A DNA stretch of 64,000 bases from Castor canadensis. Taxonomy: Eukaryota > Chordata > Mammalia > Rodentia > Castoridae. A program made the translations under genes and the position numbers. The notes beneath the pieces are model-generated. The model searched no databases, had not been told where the DNA came from, and worked only from the letters and a program-made list of their open reading frames with translations. This document shows, one piece after another, positions 1 to 11,770 of this stretch; the first letter of the stretch is position 1; each line of letters opens with the position of its first letter. The stretch is taken from positions 108,144,332 through 108,208,331 of the forward strand of contig NC_133398.1 in assembly GCF_047511655.1 (NCBI RefSeq). Direction: 5' to 3'.

Positions 1-227
1 GATTTTATCTGAAAAATCCAAGTATTTTATGCCTACAAATGTGATCTATCCTGCTAGTACCAAATCCTTTCTCACCCGTTTAAATTGATCCAGTTACTAA
101 AAAGCAGACTCCATGTTCTTGAGTAATTAACATTCAGGGTAAAAGAGATGGGAGACTTCACTATCAAGCTTTTTTCTTTTCCTCCCAAAGGTACACACTA
201 CATCCACCACAGATAAACAAGTGTAGC

Positions 228-392
228 GAGCCAGTAAGGTGCAATCCAGTAGCCGATGGTGAGGAATGGAAGACCCAAGGCCACCACCAGCACAACCAGA
301 CACTTGATGGCTGTAGTCTGTTCCTACAGTCCTGAGAGGTTCTCATACCAGATGGTCAAAAGCTGCTGCTGGCAGTTGGGGTGAGCTACAAA
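228..392 (-). pseudogene. TRPC3: TRPC3-like exon 4 remnant with nonsense codon
   Basis: In functional TRPC3, a non-selective cation channel of the plasma membrane, this exon covers the pre-S1 region and first hydrophobic segment. On the minus strand a pyrimidine-rich acceptor ending CCCAACAG precedes TTTGTAGCTCACC, which opens the reading [22 protein letters not shown], matching TRPC3. The next codon is TAG (324-326; codon 342 of the short isoform), where human and mouse have Arg. The frame then continues as EQTTAIKCLVVLVVALGL and on to a Gly-Tyr-Trp-Ile-Ala-Pro stretch ending at 237. From 236 leftwards the sequence no longer matches: the expected Cys-Ser-Arg reads Tyr-Trp-Leu, and GC rather than GT follows at the expected exon end. 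The end point is inferred from the 55-residue segment skipped in a known TRPC6 isoform. The Ile-to-Thr change in TTAIK also departs from the conserved sequence. Identification is firm; non-functionality is likely. Confidence 0.88.
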
Positions 393-987
393 CTGTTGGG
401 AGGTGGAGAGAGAGAGATAGGTTACCATCCACTGTTGACAGGTCAGCAAGTGAGTCCTAAGAATATTAATACATGTTTTCCAGAATACAGTTCTGGTAAC
501 CTTCCTTTGCCTTCCCTCCATTTTCCAAAATTTACTTCATAACTATTGGAATAACTAAAGTGAAAACAAGACAGTAAAATCAATGTCATCCTTACTAGTT
601 ATTTCAGATAGAAACCTTCCAAAATTTATTGATTCCCCTGTGAACTGAGGGTGACATTGATTTCTTTGTGAAAATATGGCCCATCTTGTTCCAGCTAACT
701 TGCCTTTGGTTCAAAACTGAATGCAAAGTCATTCAGAAAAGTACTTGGCAGTTGACTATTGCTGAAAGAGAAATGTCATTAAATATCATGAGTAATCCCT
801 AAAATCTACATGTATGAAAAACATATCTCTGCTGTGCCCAGTGAGTAGGGATGTATCATTACTGAAAATGTGGAAAAGATCTGCAAAGTTATCAGTGAGC
901 CCACAGATATTATGCTGGGTCCACGCTGTGCTGTCACTTCTCTCCTATTTTAGAGATCTGTCCTTTTTCAAAAAATTATTTAATACT

Positions 988-1065
988 TCTTTTTTGGCCA
1001 TACTGGGGTTTTAACTCAGGGCCTCATGCCTGACTCTCTACCACTTGGGCCATGCCCCCTGTCAG
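988..1065 (-). repeat. tRNA-like half of a rodent SINE
   Basis: The minus strand carries the box-B-like phrase CTGAGTTAAAACCCC and a 'gccc...tggtagagag' stretch. This is the antisense form of the tRNA-derived SINE half seen several times in the window. The other half is missing here, so the copy is partial. Confidence 0.6.
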
Positions 1066-1165
1066 AAAAAAGGTGACCTATCCCTCCACCTTTTTAAAAA
1101 AAAAATTTCCTCCTCTATCAGAGGTCACAGGTCAAAAGAACACAAACATTTACCACCAGCAGGTT

Positions 1166-1287
1166 TTCTTTTCCTTTTCCTTTTTCTTTTGAGACAGGGT
1201 CTTGTTATCTACCCAAGACTATCCTTGAACTCTCAATCAACCTGTCTCAGCTTCCTGAGTGCAGGCATGTACCACCACACCTGACCC
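1166..1287 (-). repeat. B1/7SL-like SINE
   Basis: A T-rich start is followed by the antisense B1/Alu phrase 'gagacagggtcttg', then 'cttgaactctcaat', 'cagcttcctgagtgcaggca' and 'caccacacctgacc'. The left T-rich run is the poly(A) of a minus-strand insertion. Confidence 0.75.
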
Positions 1288-1924
1288 AGAAGTTCTTTTA
1301 TAACCACAATTCTAATCAGAAAAAATAAATACATTATACTTATTTCAGCTCTGCCATTTAATTTATTTCATTTTTTGCCATTTGAATATGTTAAAGTCAT
1401 CTGCCTGTATCATGTAGATGGAGTACATTTCTTTAAGGCCCATCCTTATTCAGGTATCAGGACGTATTTGTAATTAGGCCAGTATATATAGGTTCCTATG
1501 ACAAAAAGTTGCCCATTTGTGGCTAGATATGTATTTCTTTGAATGACCAGGTATAGTTTGCCTAAGTTCAGGAATTACAAAAAGTCATTAAAAAATCAAC
1601 TCTGAATGCCATCTTACTTTTTCAAAGGAGTGTTTAGCTGCAACACTAAAAAAAATCAAAATACCACTTTCTTCTACAAAATAAAATAAACAAAAACAAT
1701 GAACCTTATGTGATGGACCTTGAAATGTTTTTGGAAACTTTGAGAGGCATAGAGAGCAGCTGTAGTTCGTATTTGTTAAAAGAGTTCATCTTTCATCAGT
1801 TCTAGCTAATAATTCTAATGATGCTTAGCAACTCTAGGCAATTAATTCCTCAGCTGTTCATAAATAGTACACTCATAACGAATGAGTGTAATTTCCTTCA
1901 GCAATTTTAATTGAAAAAACAGAA

Positions 1925-2281
1925 ATCATATGTTTTGGGCAACTTTGTCAAAAATCAGGTGGGTCTAATAGCAAGGATCCATATCTGGGTTTTGGATTCT
2001 GTTCCATTGGTCTTCACATCTATTTTTGTGCCAGTACAATGCTGTTTTTATTGCTATGACTCTGTAGTATAGTTTGAAGTTGGGTGTTTTGTTACCTCTA
2101 GCATTGCTCTTTTTGCTCATATTGCCTTGGCTATTCTCAGTCTCATGTTGTTTCCAAATGATCTTTAGGGTTGATTTTTCAATCTCTGTGATGAATGTCA
2201 TTGGAATTGCAATGGGAATTGCACTGAACATGTAGATTGCTTTTGGTAGTATAGTTTAGTCATTTTTCACAATATTGATTC
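1925..2281 (-). mobile_element. LINE-1 ORF2 fragment, inverted 5' part
   Basis: The minus strand translates to LINE-1 ORF2 C-terminal sequence. Motifs include [20 protein letters not shown], then [16 protein letters not shown] and DQWNRIQNP, matching the family (ipmTFftElEq, YYKatViKTawYWhkn, DQWNRIEnp). Its downstream end is at 1925, and the plus-strand piece beginning near 2283 continues from that point of ORF2. The two pieces are therefore one insertion with an internal inversion. It is degraded and truncated at its 5' end. Confidence 0.85.
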
Positions 2282-2282
2282 T

Positions 2283-3895
2283 GATGGAGAAAAAACAGCC
2301 TCTTCAATACATGTTGCTGAGAAAACTGGATATCTGCATACAGAAAACTGAAACTAGATTCATGTCTTCCACTCTATACATGTATCAACTCAAAGTGGAT
2401 TAAGGACCTGAATATAAGATGTAAAACTTTGAAACTTGAAGGAAAGAGCAGAGAATACACTAAAACTAATAGGAATAGGAATGAGTTCCTAAATAGAACA
2501 CAAGTGACTCAGCAACTAAGAGAATGGATTGACAAATGGCACTACATAAAACTAAAAATCTTCTGCACAAGAAAAGAAATGGTTACCAGATTAAGAGGCA
2601 GCCCACAGAATGGGAGAAAATCTTTGACAGTTATACATCTGACAAGGGATTAATAAACAGAATATACAGGGAGCTCAAAAAACTAAACTCTCAAAAAAAT
2701 CAATAACCCAATGAAGAAATGGGCAAGTGAAAACAACACAGCTTTTTCAAAGGAAGAAGTCCAAATGTTTTTTTTTAAAAATGAAGAAATGCAAACCAAA
2801 ACCACCTTAAGATTCCACCTTACCTCTTTTAGATGGCTACCATCAAGAACACAAACAACAACAAATGTTGGCAAGAATGTGGGGGAAAAGGAACCCTTGT
2901 GCACTGTTGGTAGGAATGTAAATTAGTGCAACCACTATGGAAAACAGTATGGAAGCCCCTCAATAAACAAAAAAAATAGAACTGCCATGTGATCCAGCAA
3001 TTCCACTTGATGAAATATAAGTCAAGATGCAATAAAGACACTTGCACATTGGTGTTTACTGCAGCACTTTTCACAATAACCAAGCAATGGAAACAACCCA
3101 GAAGCCCTACAACTGATGAATGGATTAAGAAAATGTATACATATATAGACACATATATATGTATTAGAATTTTATGGAGTTTTATTTAACCATAAGGAAA
3201 AAATGAAACCATGTGGTTTGAAGGTGATGCATACAATTGGAGGACATCATGTTCAGTGAAACAAGCCAGGCTCGGAAAGACAAAGGCTGCATGTTTTCTC
3301 TCATATGTGGGAGACAGACACAATACAAATATAAGCAATATTATGAAAAGCAGTTTACAATAAGGGGAGGTCAGTAAAAAAAGGATGTTTAAAAGGTGAA
3401 TATGGGTAATGTACTTTCTACACATGAATGAATTATAGAAATTTTGAACCTATTGAAATCAAGATAAGAAGGCAAACAAGGTAAAAGAGGGAAAATAGAC
3501 AGCATGAGCCAATTCGAGTTATAGTACATATATACATAGAAATTCACAAGGAAACTCCCTGTAGTGCTATCTCAAGGAAAAATGACTTTTTTCAAAAACA
3601 GAGAGCAGGAAGGTAAAGCAGGTCTTGTCCAGGGTTAGTACTAGTGGGAGCGGGTAGAATATAAGGAAAGGGTGAAGGAGACTGAATGTAGTGGAAATGT
3701 TATGTACTCATGTATGAAAATGGAAAAATGATACACACTGAAACTATTTCAGGAGTGGGGGGAGAGGATGTAAAGAAGAATGAGGGTGAATTCAACAATG
3801 ATGTATTGTAAGAACTTTGTTAAATGTCACAGTGTACCTCCAGTACAACAATAATATAAAAAAGTATGGAGAAACAAAACAAAACAAAAATTTTA
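2283..3895 (+). mobile_element. LINE-1 3' part (ORF2 end, 3' UTR, A-rich tail)
   Basis: From 'atggagaaaaaacagcctc' the plus strand follows the LINE-1 ORF2 3' end: the GENW-like region, 'gacaaatggcactacataaa', 'cttctgcacaagaaaagaaa', 'cccacagaatgggagaaaat' and 'gggaacccttgtgcactgtt'. The C-terminal region reads VIVK/CCIHYL-type debris in several frames. A 3' untranslated region follows, with an A-rich tail near 3870-3895. Many frame breaks make it non-autonomous. A SINE starts directly after the tail at 3900. Confidence 0.9.
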
Positions 3896-3899
3896 AAAA

Positions 3900-4086
3900 G
3901 GCCAGGCATGGTGGCTTATGCCTGTAATTCTAGCTCTTTGGAAGGCATATGTAGGAGGATCATGGATCTGAGGTCAGCCCAACAGCAAGCACAAGACCCT
4001 ACCTGAAAAAATAACTAAAAGCAAAAGGGACTGGGGACATGGCTCAAGTCAAGTATAAGGCCCTGATTCAACACTACCAAAAGAAA
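3900..4086 (+). repeat. Composite SINE (B1-like 5' half, tRNA-like 3' half)
   Basis: The 5' half reads 'gccaggcatggtggcttatg', 'cctgtaattctagc', 'aggaggatcatgg' and 'agaccctacctgaaaaaa'. An A-rich linker follows, then 'gggactggggacatggctca' and 'aaggccctgattcaa', ending in an A-rich tail. It shows the full layout of the composite SINE family in this genome. It abuts the L1 tail, a common target. Confidence 0.8.
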
Positions 4087-4371
4087 AGAGGTTCACCTCC
4101 CAAGGTATGAAGTGGAGGTACAATCTTTCTTACATCTCCACCCCTGAACTGAAGTTCACACCCTTGGGGGCCAGCATGTAGGAGGACTTGAAGGCCCACT
4201 GACAGAGGTAGTGAGAATGCGTTTATAAATATTATACTTGAAATATTATTAAGTATTTCAATTAATTCAGTTATCAATTATTTGCACTAATATTAACAGG
4301 GAGTATTTGGGGATTTAAAGAAATGTTACATTTTCTTGTTTGATGAGCAACCTGAAAAAAAAAACAGATTC

Positions 4372-4732
4372 CTATGGACTGAATGTTTGTGTCCTGCTCC
4401 AAATTCACATTTTGAAATCCTAACCCTACTTGTGATGATATCAAGGGGTGAGGCTTCTGGGAAGCCTTTAGGTCATGAGAGTGGGCTCTCATGATGGGCT
4501 TGGTTCTCCTGTAAAAGAGACCCCAGAAAGCTCTCTGGCTTTTTCTTCCATGTGAGAGTACTATGAGAAGTCGGCAGTCTGCAACTCAGAAAAGAAACCT
4601 CACTAGAACCTGGCCATGCTGGCACCCCATCTCAGACTGCCAGCTTCCAGAACTATGAGAAAGGAAAATTCCATTGTTTATAAATCACCCAGACTATGGT
4701 GCTTTGCTACAGCAGCCCAAACTGATGAAGAC
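4372..4732 (+). repeat. MaLR-type LTR (MST/MLT1-like)
   Basis: It has the ordered landmarks of a MaLR LTR: 'tatggactgaatgtttgtgt', 'ttgaaatcctaaccc', 'ggtgaggcttctgg', 'ggtcatgagagtgggctctc', 'ccatgtgaga', 'ccagcttccagaactatgag', and a 3' end resembling 'tatggtgctttgctacagc'. It is a non-coding solo LTR with no internal region seen beside it. Confidence 0.8.
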
Positions 4733-5110
4733 TCATATTTGATTGTAAGTTCTTTTCAATTCAGTTATAAAAATTCCAAGGCCTGATGCTCACTGCTAAT
4801 TATATATTAGATTAATTAGATAATATTTATTAATTATTAATTATATGTTAGAACACTGCTAACTATTAATTATATATTAGATCTCCTTTCCAAACCAAGA
4901 GTTTGCCATTCTTCCAAAGTTTGATTTTTTTTTTGTTGTTCTGGGTTAGGGTACATTGTGGCATTTACAAAAGTTCTTACAATATATCAAATATATTGTA
5001 CTTGAAATTGCTCCCTCCACCATTCTCCCACATCCTCCCTTCCCCCATTCCTGGGATAGTTTCAACGGATATTATTTTTTCACTTACATACATATATACA
5101 CAGTGTTCTG

Positions 5111-5222
5111 ATTTTTGCTGTTGTTGTTTTTGGAGACAGGGTCTCACTATATAGCCCAGGTTGGTCTCAAACTTTGGGTCCTTCTGCCCCAGCCTCCCAA
5201 ATTCTGGTATTCCATGCCTAGA
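5111..5222 (-). repeat. B1/7SL-like SINE
   Basis: The antisense landmarks are 'ggagacagggtctcactata', 'tagcccaggttggtctcaaa', 'cagcctcccaaattctgg' and a closing 'tccatgcc'. The preceding T-rich run is the tail of a minus-strand insertion. Confidence 0.75.
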
Positions 5223-5979
5223 AAGATTCTAGTTTTTGAAAATAGAGTTTCACATTCCAATGGAATCATTACTTGAACTCACAAGAAAGACTGTGGATAT
5301 AATCAAGATTGAAGAATCCCTGTGTCTATGTGAAACTTCCTTGGATTCTTGTTGAGAGTCCCAAATTTCCATTTCTGCCCCATACTATATTTGGATTATT
5401 TCCTTCTTGCTTCACTCCTCCCTCTGTAGCTCCTAAATGTCTATCTCATTTATTTATTCACTCTTCAAAATGTCTTAAACCCTAGTATGAACCAGGCAGT
5501 GTTTTGTACATTTGACAGAAGATAAAAATAGGAGTTGCATTAAGTCATAGGCAGTCATTGCTCTAGGGCATAGAGTAGGTGCTCAGTAAATGCAATATAA
5601 GCTATTATAATAGGGACTCCAAATGTTGGTCAAGATAATAAGAATCTAAAATAGAGTAGTCTTAATTTGAATTTGATCAAAATGTATAAGTGTTTGGAGA
5701 ATTTGCATTTGTGGGAAGTTGGACAGATGCAAATAAAAGGCATCCTTTGTGATTCCCGCAGGCTTGGCTTAGGGTAAGGAATTGGGCATATTAAGAAAGC
5801 TACAGGTTAAGCATATCATGTCATCAAATCAGATTACTACTTGAGAAGTCAACTACCCACTTTTTTATTTTATATAGTCAAAGGCTTCTGCAAGACACAA
5901 AATACCCATGAAGTTAAGAGACAAGTGGGCTTGTGTCCATTGGGATTGATGAACTAATTTTCCTTTGGGAAATATCTTA

Positions 5980-6463
5980 TTATGGTTTGAAAGTATCTCC
6001 TCCAAAATTCAGGTTTTGCCAATGTGATATTCTCAAGACATGAAGCCTTAAAGAGGAGATGACAGCTGGTGTTGGGTTCCTGTGTTCCCAGCAATCTGGA
6101 GGCTGAGGCAAGAGAATCCCTTGAGTCCAGGAGTTTGAGGCAAGCCTGGGCAACATAGCAAGACCCTGTCTCTTAAAAAACAAGACAGAAACACTCTACC
6201 AAGAAGTGACTCATCCATGAGGGCTGCTCTCTAGTTAAAAAAGTTTCCATTAAGTTTTTAGCTAGCTTGCTCGTCCACTTTTCTGCATGTGAGGACTCAG
6301 TGTTCCACCCCTCTGGATTATGTAGCCCTCAGGGCACCACTGAACCTACCAGTGACCCAATCTTGGACTTAGAAGATCCCAGAAATGTGAAAAAATACAT
6401 TTCTGTTTCTATAAATTACTCAAATCCACATATTCTTTTATAGGAGCACAAGTGGACCAAGAC
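5980..6463 (+). repeat. MaLR-type LTR split by a SINE
   Basis: The left part (5980-6063) carries 'ttatggtttgaaagtatctc' and 'attctcaagacatgaagcct'. The right part (about 6192-6463) carries 'gcatgtgaggactcagtg', 'tcttggacttagaagatccc', 'aaatacatttctgtttctat' and 'caagtggaccaagac', the standard closing order of a MaLR LTR. The interruption is the B1-like SINE at 6064-6191. The SINE is therefore younger than the LTR. Confidence 0.65.
6064..6191 (+). repeat. B1/7SL-like SINE nested in a MaLR LTR
   Basis: It reads 'ctgtgttcccagcaatctgg', 'aggctgaggcaagagaatcc', 'cttgagtccaggagtttgag', 'caagcctgggcaacatagca' and 'agaccctgtctcttaaaaaa'. This is a full 7SL-derived monomer in sense orientation with a short A-rich tail. 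Confidence 0.85.
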
Positions 6464-8249
6464 ATTACTCTTTCTTAGGTTTTAAACTCTTGAGGACAGA
6501 AGTATTAATTCTGTGATATGGCTCTCTTTTCTGGTTCCTCCTCTGTAGGCTAATCTTTAAGTTGGAAGATGTGCTTTATTGCATTAATCACATCTACATT
6601 AACATTGCAGAATCTCAAAGACTTGATTAAAATCAATCCTTTCCACATGGTATACATGTGATGGGCAAGATTTGTCTCATTGTGACTTGCACAATGCAGT
6701 GCCAGCACTTACTGTAGGGTAATACAAGCCCAATCACGGTGTTTGCATTCTAATTGTTATACCTTAAAATTGAGCTTTTCTGGTACATTTCCCATACTAC
6801 TGACTCTATGCTCTTTGAGATAATACACTACATGTCGATTCCTTTTAATCCAGGCATATGGATTTTTCTCAATGATTTAAAGTCCAAGTACAAGTACATA
6901 AGTGGCATCTTGAAAAAGAAATAAAACCAATACAATATCAGCAAGTGAGGGTTTTAAAAAAACCCTAATCCCTCTTGGAGACGAGTCTTTCTCTTTTCAA
7001 CTACTTCAAAATAGGACAGTAAACTTTATCTCTTAAAAATATTTTGCTTCCTAAAAAACTCCTTATGCTGCCATGTCACTCATAGCTGAATGGATCAAAT
7101 TTGTATGCTGCGTCCTAACTTCAGTGGACCAGCAAATTGAAGTCATTACAAAAATATAACCCTTATTTGAGGTTTTCTGATTTGAAGGGAGACTGCTTGA
7201 CACAAGAAAATTTCTATCTTTTAGTGGAACAAAACTCTCACGGCATTACAGAACAGACATTGTTTTCCTGCCCAATGACTAATAGATTTTAAACTGAACC
7301 ACCAATCATGGCAGGTGGTTAGAAAACAAATAACTTTAAACTTTTAAAAATCATATTACACTATATTTTCATCAAATCAGCTTTCATAAGAAATGTCTTC
7401 ATGGGAATACTGTTGTGTAAATCACAATAGGGACATTGTTCTTGTTTTTAATGACATTGATAGAGCTGTAACTTATATAATTTAAAAGGAAAATGTTCTT
7501 GTGAGTAACTAGACAATTTGACTTCCTTTTAAAGTTCATTGGATTGTGAACTATAAACTGAAAATTTACATTTTACAGGTTTTGTGGATTTTTTTTTAAC
7601 TCACTGAGTTAAAAAATGCTGTGTTATCTCTTGGTGTCTGAGCATAAACCAGGACATGAGAATTGCAGGGCAGGAACTGGAACTCTGGTGCCCAGCACAC
7701 ACACCCCAAAGTCTCTGCAGTAATTCATCCTTCCCATTGCTTTGCTCAAATGCTGGGCTTCCCCTGCATGCTTTCTGCACAGAGTGGATACACCTTGGAT
7801 ACTTTTGTGTGTTTCTTTTGTCTCTTCATTAGATGATTTTTCTGCAGTCCCATTATGGATGAAATAGGAGCACAGGGAGGAAGAATTCAGGAAATGTTCT
7901 TCTTTTTCTCAAGAGCCCAGTTTTGCAGATGTAGTAGCCTATCAAGTTTTGTACCTTTTGTCAAGAAGTTTCTTACAACAGACATGGATCACAATGAAGG
8001 AGGTATTACTCTTATTGTTCTATAAGGAATAGGGATTGAAGTTCAGATTCATATCATAGAGCCATACAGAGATGCAGTCAAAATTAAAAGTCAAGATTTT
8101 GAGGGACAAATTTACTCCCTGATAGAAAAGAGGCAAGAGTATGATTGCCTGTTTCATTAGTAGCATTGAAAATTATAACTTTTTATTGTTTGATAATTTG
8201 AGAAATGGAAAACAACATTTGAATATTAGTATATGTATTTATTTTTTGG

Positions 8250-8352
8250 GGAGGGGTGAGACAGTGTCTCATTATGTAATTCAGGCTGGCCTTGTGATCT
8301 TCCTGCCTCTGCTTCTTGAGTGCTGGAATTTCAGCTGTGCACACCACACTGA
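8250..8352 (-). repeat. B1/7SL-like SINE
   Basis: The antisense landmarks are 'gtgagacagtgtctcattat', 'ttcaggctggccttgtgatc', 'ttgagtgctggaatttcagc' and a closing 'cacaccacact'. Confidence 0.75.
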
Positions 8353-8580
8353 CTAATACACTATTACTAGAGGGTTTGAAAATTTTAAATATGGTAATTG
8401 GCCACTTGATTTTTCTCTTTTGTGAACCACATATTCAAGCCCTTTGCTTGTTTTTCTATAGCACTCTGTATGTTTTCTTATAAATTTGAATTCTTTCAAT
8501 AGTGACAATATCAATCCTTTATAAGTTATAATTTGGAAAACCAGTTCCCCAGCTTGTCCTTCATTTCTTTGTTCATGATC

Positions 8581-8793
8581 TTTTTTTTCCCAGTACTTGA
8601 GATTGAACCTAGGACCTCATACTTACTAGAAAAGTACTCTGCCACTTGAACTCCTTTTCAAGCCCTTTTATTTTTATCTTGTTTCTCAGATAGGATGTCA
8701 TTAACTTTGCCCTGGATGGCCTTGAACCCTGGGTCCTCCTGTCTGACTCCAGAGTGTCTGGGATTATAAGCATGTGCTGCTACCCCAGTTTAT
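8581..8793 (-). repeat. Composite SINE, antisense
   Basis: A T-run is followed by 'agtacttgagattgaaccta' (tRNA-like half, antisense box B), 'tctgccacttgaactcc', then the B1-like half with 'ccctggatggccttgaaccc' and 'gtctgggattataagcatgt'. Confidence 0.75.
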
Positions 8794-10131
8794 ACATCTC
8801 GTATGTAAGTTGTATGTAGTCAAATTATTTATATTTTTGTTTTCTTCTATGACTTTTATATCAGAAAGCCCATATAAGCATTAAATTTATGGTTGTGTAG
8901 CTCCTCTTCTGGTCTTTCATATTTTCATTTTGTCAGTTAACTGCCACTAAGCTCTGTAAGATCTGGATGGAACTTCTAGAGGGAATTCAGCCCAGATAGC
9001 AACCAATATACTTGGAACCAAGGCTGGTATTGGATCATGGGCAGGTAGTAGAAGAAAGACTACCTGAGCCTTATTTGGGGTCTAAGCAGTTCACCATTAC
9101 ACAAATTTGGTTTCTTGGTGGAATTATGGTTTGATTTGAATAAACATAACTTTATTATGTTATCACAGGGTAAAAAAGTACACAAAATAGAAAGTAATTT
9201 TGGAATCGCAATGGATTGCATATATCTATATACTACCTCTGTGCCACAGCGGGTAGAGCCATTATTATTATTATTAGGAGGTGGTTTTGTCTGGGGACTA
9301 GAAATCAGATGGTAGAAAAAGAAATCAGCAAGAATGGGTAGGGATATTTTTCCTCCTTTCTAGAGTGAAGGTGGGTGAGTGCTGACTGAAAATGAAGGAA
9401 TCCTTAAGAAGAAAGAAAGGAGGAACAGGGGCTTCAATGGAAATTCTAGAATAGAGTTCTTATATACATTTATTGAATGAAGATTCCAAACCAAGGACTT
9501 TAATATATTCCTTTTATGGCATAAGACAAACAAAACCAAAAATGCTTGCAAAGTCATATATCTCCTTTCAGTTCTAAATACTTTTTATTTGGTTTCCTGA
9601 TGGTTGACTGATAGCAAATTTATAAATGACACCTCATGCATTGTAACCTACACACCAATTTGTTTAACATGAACATGCAGTAAGGCATTCACTTTGTAAG
9701 ATGGTTTGGTTAACAGAAGCACATCTGTAGATGAGCTGTCTCTGTAACATGACACTTTCAAAGCAATGAAAAAAATTCAGTGACCACTGAAATCAATTCT
9801 CTCCTCTCAGGTGCCAAAGACGTGAGTAGATGGCCAGACAATTTTCTAAACATGGCTTACTGTCAATCTTGTTTAAGATAATTGTTTCCCCCAACCTAGC
9901 AAAACTTCAACCAGCAAGAATGGTCTGAGAGGAGGGCAGTCTAGTCAACTTAATTATCTTGTAGCTGATTTATTTCCACAAAAGTTATCTTATTTCAATC
10001 TTAATCCAAAACATTCACATTTGATTGTCTTACTAAACAGTGAGATCTGATATTAAGGCTTAACCAAAATGTTTTAAGTACTATATGTGGAAGTTTTCTG
10101 TGTTGTGGTAGATGCATGTGAGTGTGTGTGT

Positions 10132-10132
10132 G

Positions 10133-10191
<59 letters not shown>
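10132..10191. repeat. (GA)n microsatellite
   Basis: An uninterrupted GA dinucleotide run, preceded by a short GT-rich stretch. It is not part of the duplicated unit. Confidence 0.95.
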
Positions 10192-10196
<5 letters not shown>

Positions 10197-10654
10197 AAGA
10201 AATGGAGCAGGTTGTCTCCATTCCTACTTGGTGATAGGATGCAAACACTGGCTTTGGTTTCCAGGCATGTGGCAGTGTGATTTGGAAGGTCTTGTGATAG
10301 CAGGGGGAGGATACAGAGCATTCTTCCTATTGGTGCTGAAGCTGGTCAATTCAGCAGAGGCAGAATTGTTCTGCTGGGGACCCAGAAACTCTCTTACAAG
10401 GTCAGTTTTAGGCCTGATTCTGAGTGAGATTTCTGGAAGCACAGTTTGTATAAGCTTGTTCTGCCACTTCTCTTTAAGCTTTCTAACATCACTTGCTAAA
10501 TTCCTTCCTGCTTAAATTAACTATGGTCAAATACTAAGGCATGGAACTAGTACAAGGAATATGAAATCTGTCTTTGATGCCTGAACTTGCTAAAACTATG
10601 AGTTTTCATAATGTAGAAATGTTACTAGCTAATATTTAGTGATCAATTACCACA

Positions 10655-10805
10655 TTCTACCCTATGCTGCTTACTTCACATGCATTGTCTCATGTAATTT
10701 TCAAACAACTAAATTAGTAGGTACTGTTATTGTCCCTATTTTACTGACAAACAGACAGACCAAGGCATAGATGAACAGGTAACTTTTGGATGGTCACTCA
10801 GGGAA
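10655..10805 (+). repeat. Ancient MIR/L2-like fragment
   Basis: The phrases 'cattgtctcatgtaattttc', 'ggtactgttattgtccctat' and 'tttactgacaaacagacaga' follow the conserved MIR/L2 pattern of 'ctcatttaatcctcacaa...ttacagatgaggaaactgag'. Strongly diverged. A similar fragment lies at about 11600-11765. Confidence 0.5.
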
Positions 10806-10845
10806 CCCATGATAACATCAGGACTTTCAGGTTAGTTGTAAGTAC

Positions 10846-11040
10846 CTTTTTTTTTTGTAGTACTGGGGATTGAACTCAGGACCTTCACATTGAACCACCC
10901 TATCAGTCCTATTTTTGTGAAGGGTTTTTTGAGATAGGGTCTTGTGAAGTAGTTGCCTGGGCTGACTTCGAACTGCAATCCTCCTGATCTCTGCCTCCTG
11001 AGTAGCTAGGATTACAGGGGTGAGCCACCAGTGCCTGGCA
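10846..11040 (-). repeat. Composite SINE, antisense
   Basis: A T-run is followed by 'agtactggggattgaactca', a T-rich linker, 'gagatagggtcttgtgaagt', 'gcctcctgagtagctaggat' and 'ggtgagccaccagtgcctgg'. Both halves are present and it is relatively well preserved. Confidence 0.85.
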
Positions 11041-11599
11041 GCACCTGCCTCTTAAGCACCATGGCACAGTGAAGGAGAGAGACTTGGCTGGTCATTGACC
11101 AGATCATAAAACCAGATATTTTCTTGATGAGAGCTTCCTTCTTTGTGATTTACCAGCTTCTCTTAATGTACAAAAAACCCCAGAAACAACCTCTCTCAGT
11201 TATATGACATAACATAAACTATTAGATTCCAGATAACTGAAATTTTATTGTAATGAAACATTTTGACTACAATTTTAGTGAATTATTCAACAGTTCCATA
11301 TAAGTTAGCAAATGACTACACATAACAGTTTTTCTTTAGTAATCAGAATGAAAGATAATTGAAAATTTTATTTCTGATTCTTGCATGACCAGTTCTATAG
11401 GTATGTGAATTCAGACATGTCATTTAAGCTTGGTAAACTTCGTTTTCCTTGTACAATAGAAATCTCATCATCTACCTTACCTATTTTAAAATAAAATAAA
11501 TAATAACATAGGTTTTCTGCAAAAGTCAACATGAGAAACTGGGTAATAGTGCCTTAAAATTGTATACAAGTATTGGATATTAATATGCTGAAAATAAGT

Positions 11600-11770
11600 T
11601 TCCACAGTGCTTTTTATATATCGTGATTCATTTAAATTCCACCCCAAACCTTAAGATAGGTAAGAGATATCATCCCCCCTTTTATATGAGGAAACTGAAA
11701 TTTAGAGAAGATTCATGTCTTGTCCAAAGTCCCACATGGGTAATAAGTGGAAAGGATTAGAACTCACACT
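11600..11770 (+). repeat. Ancient MIR/L2-like fragment
   Basis: The pattern 'ttcatttaaattccacccca', 'atatgaggaaactgaaattt' and 'agtcccacatgggtaataag' resembles the MIR/L2 core. Diverged; the family assignment is uncertain. Confidence 0.5.

Noticed and set aside
10001..10321. 106-codon frame with a long Ser-Leu repeat
   Set aside because: The Ser-Leu run is just the translation of the (GA)n microsatellite.
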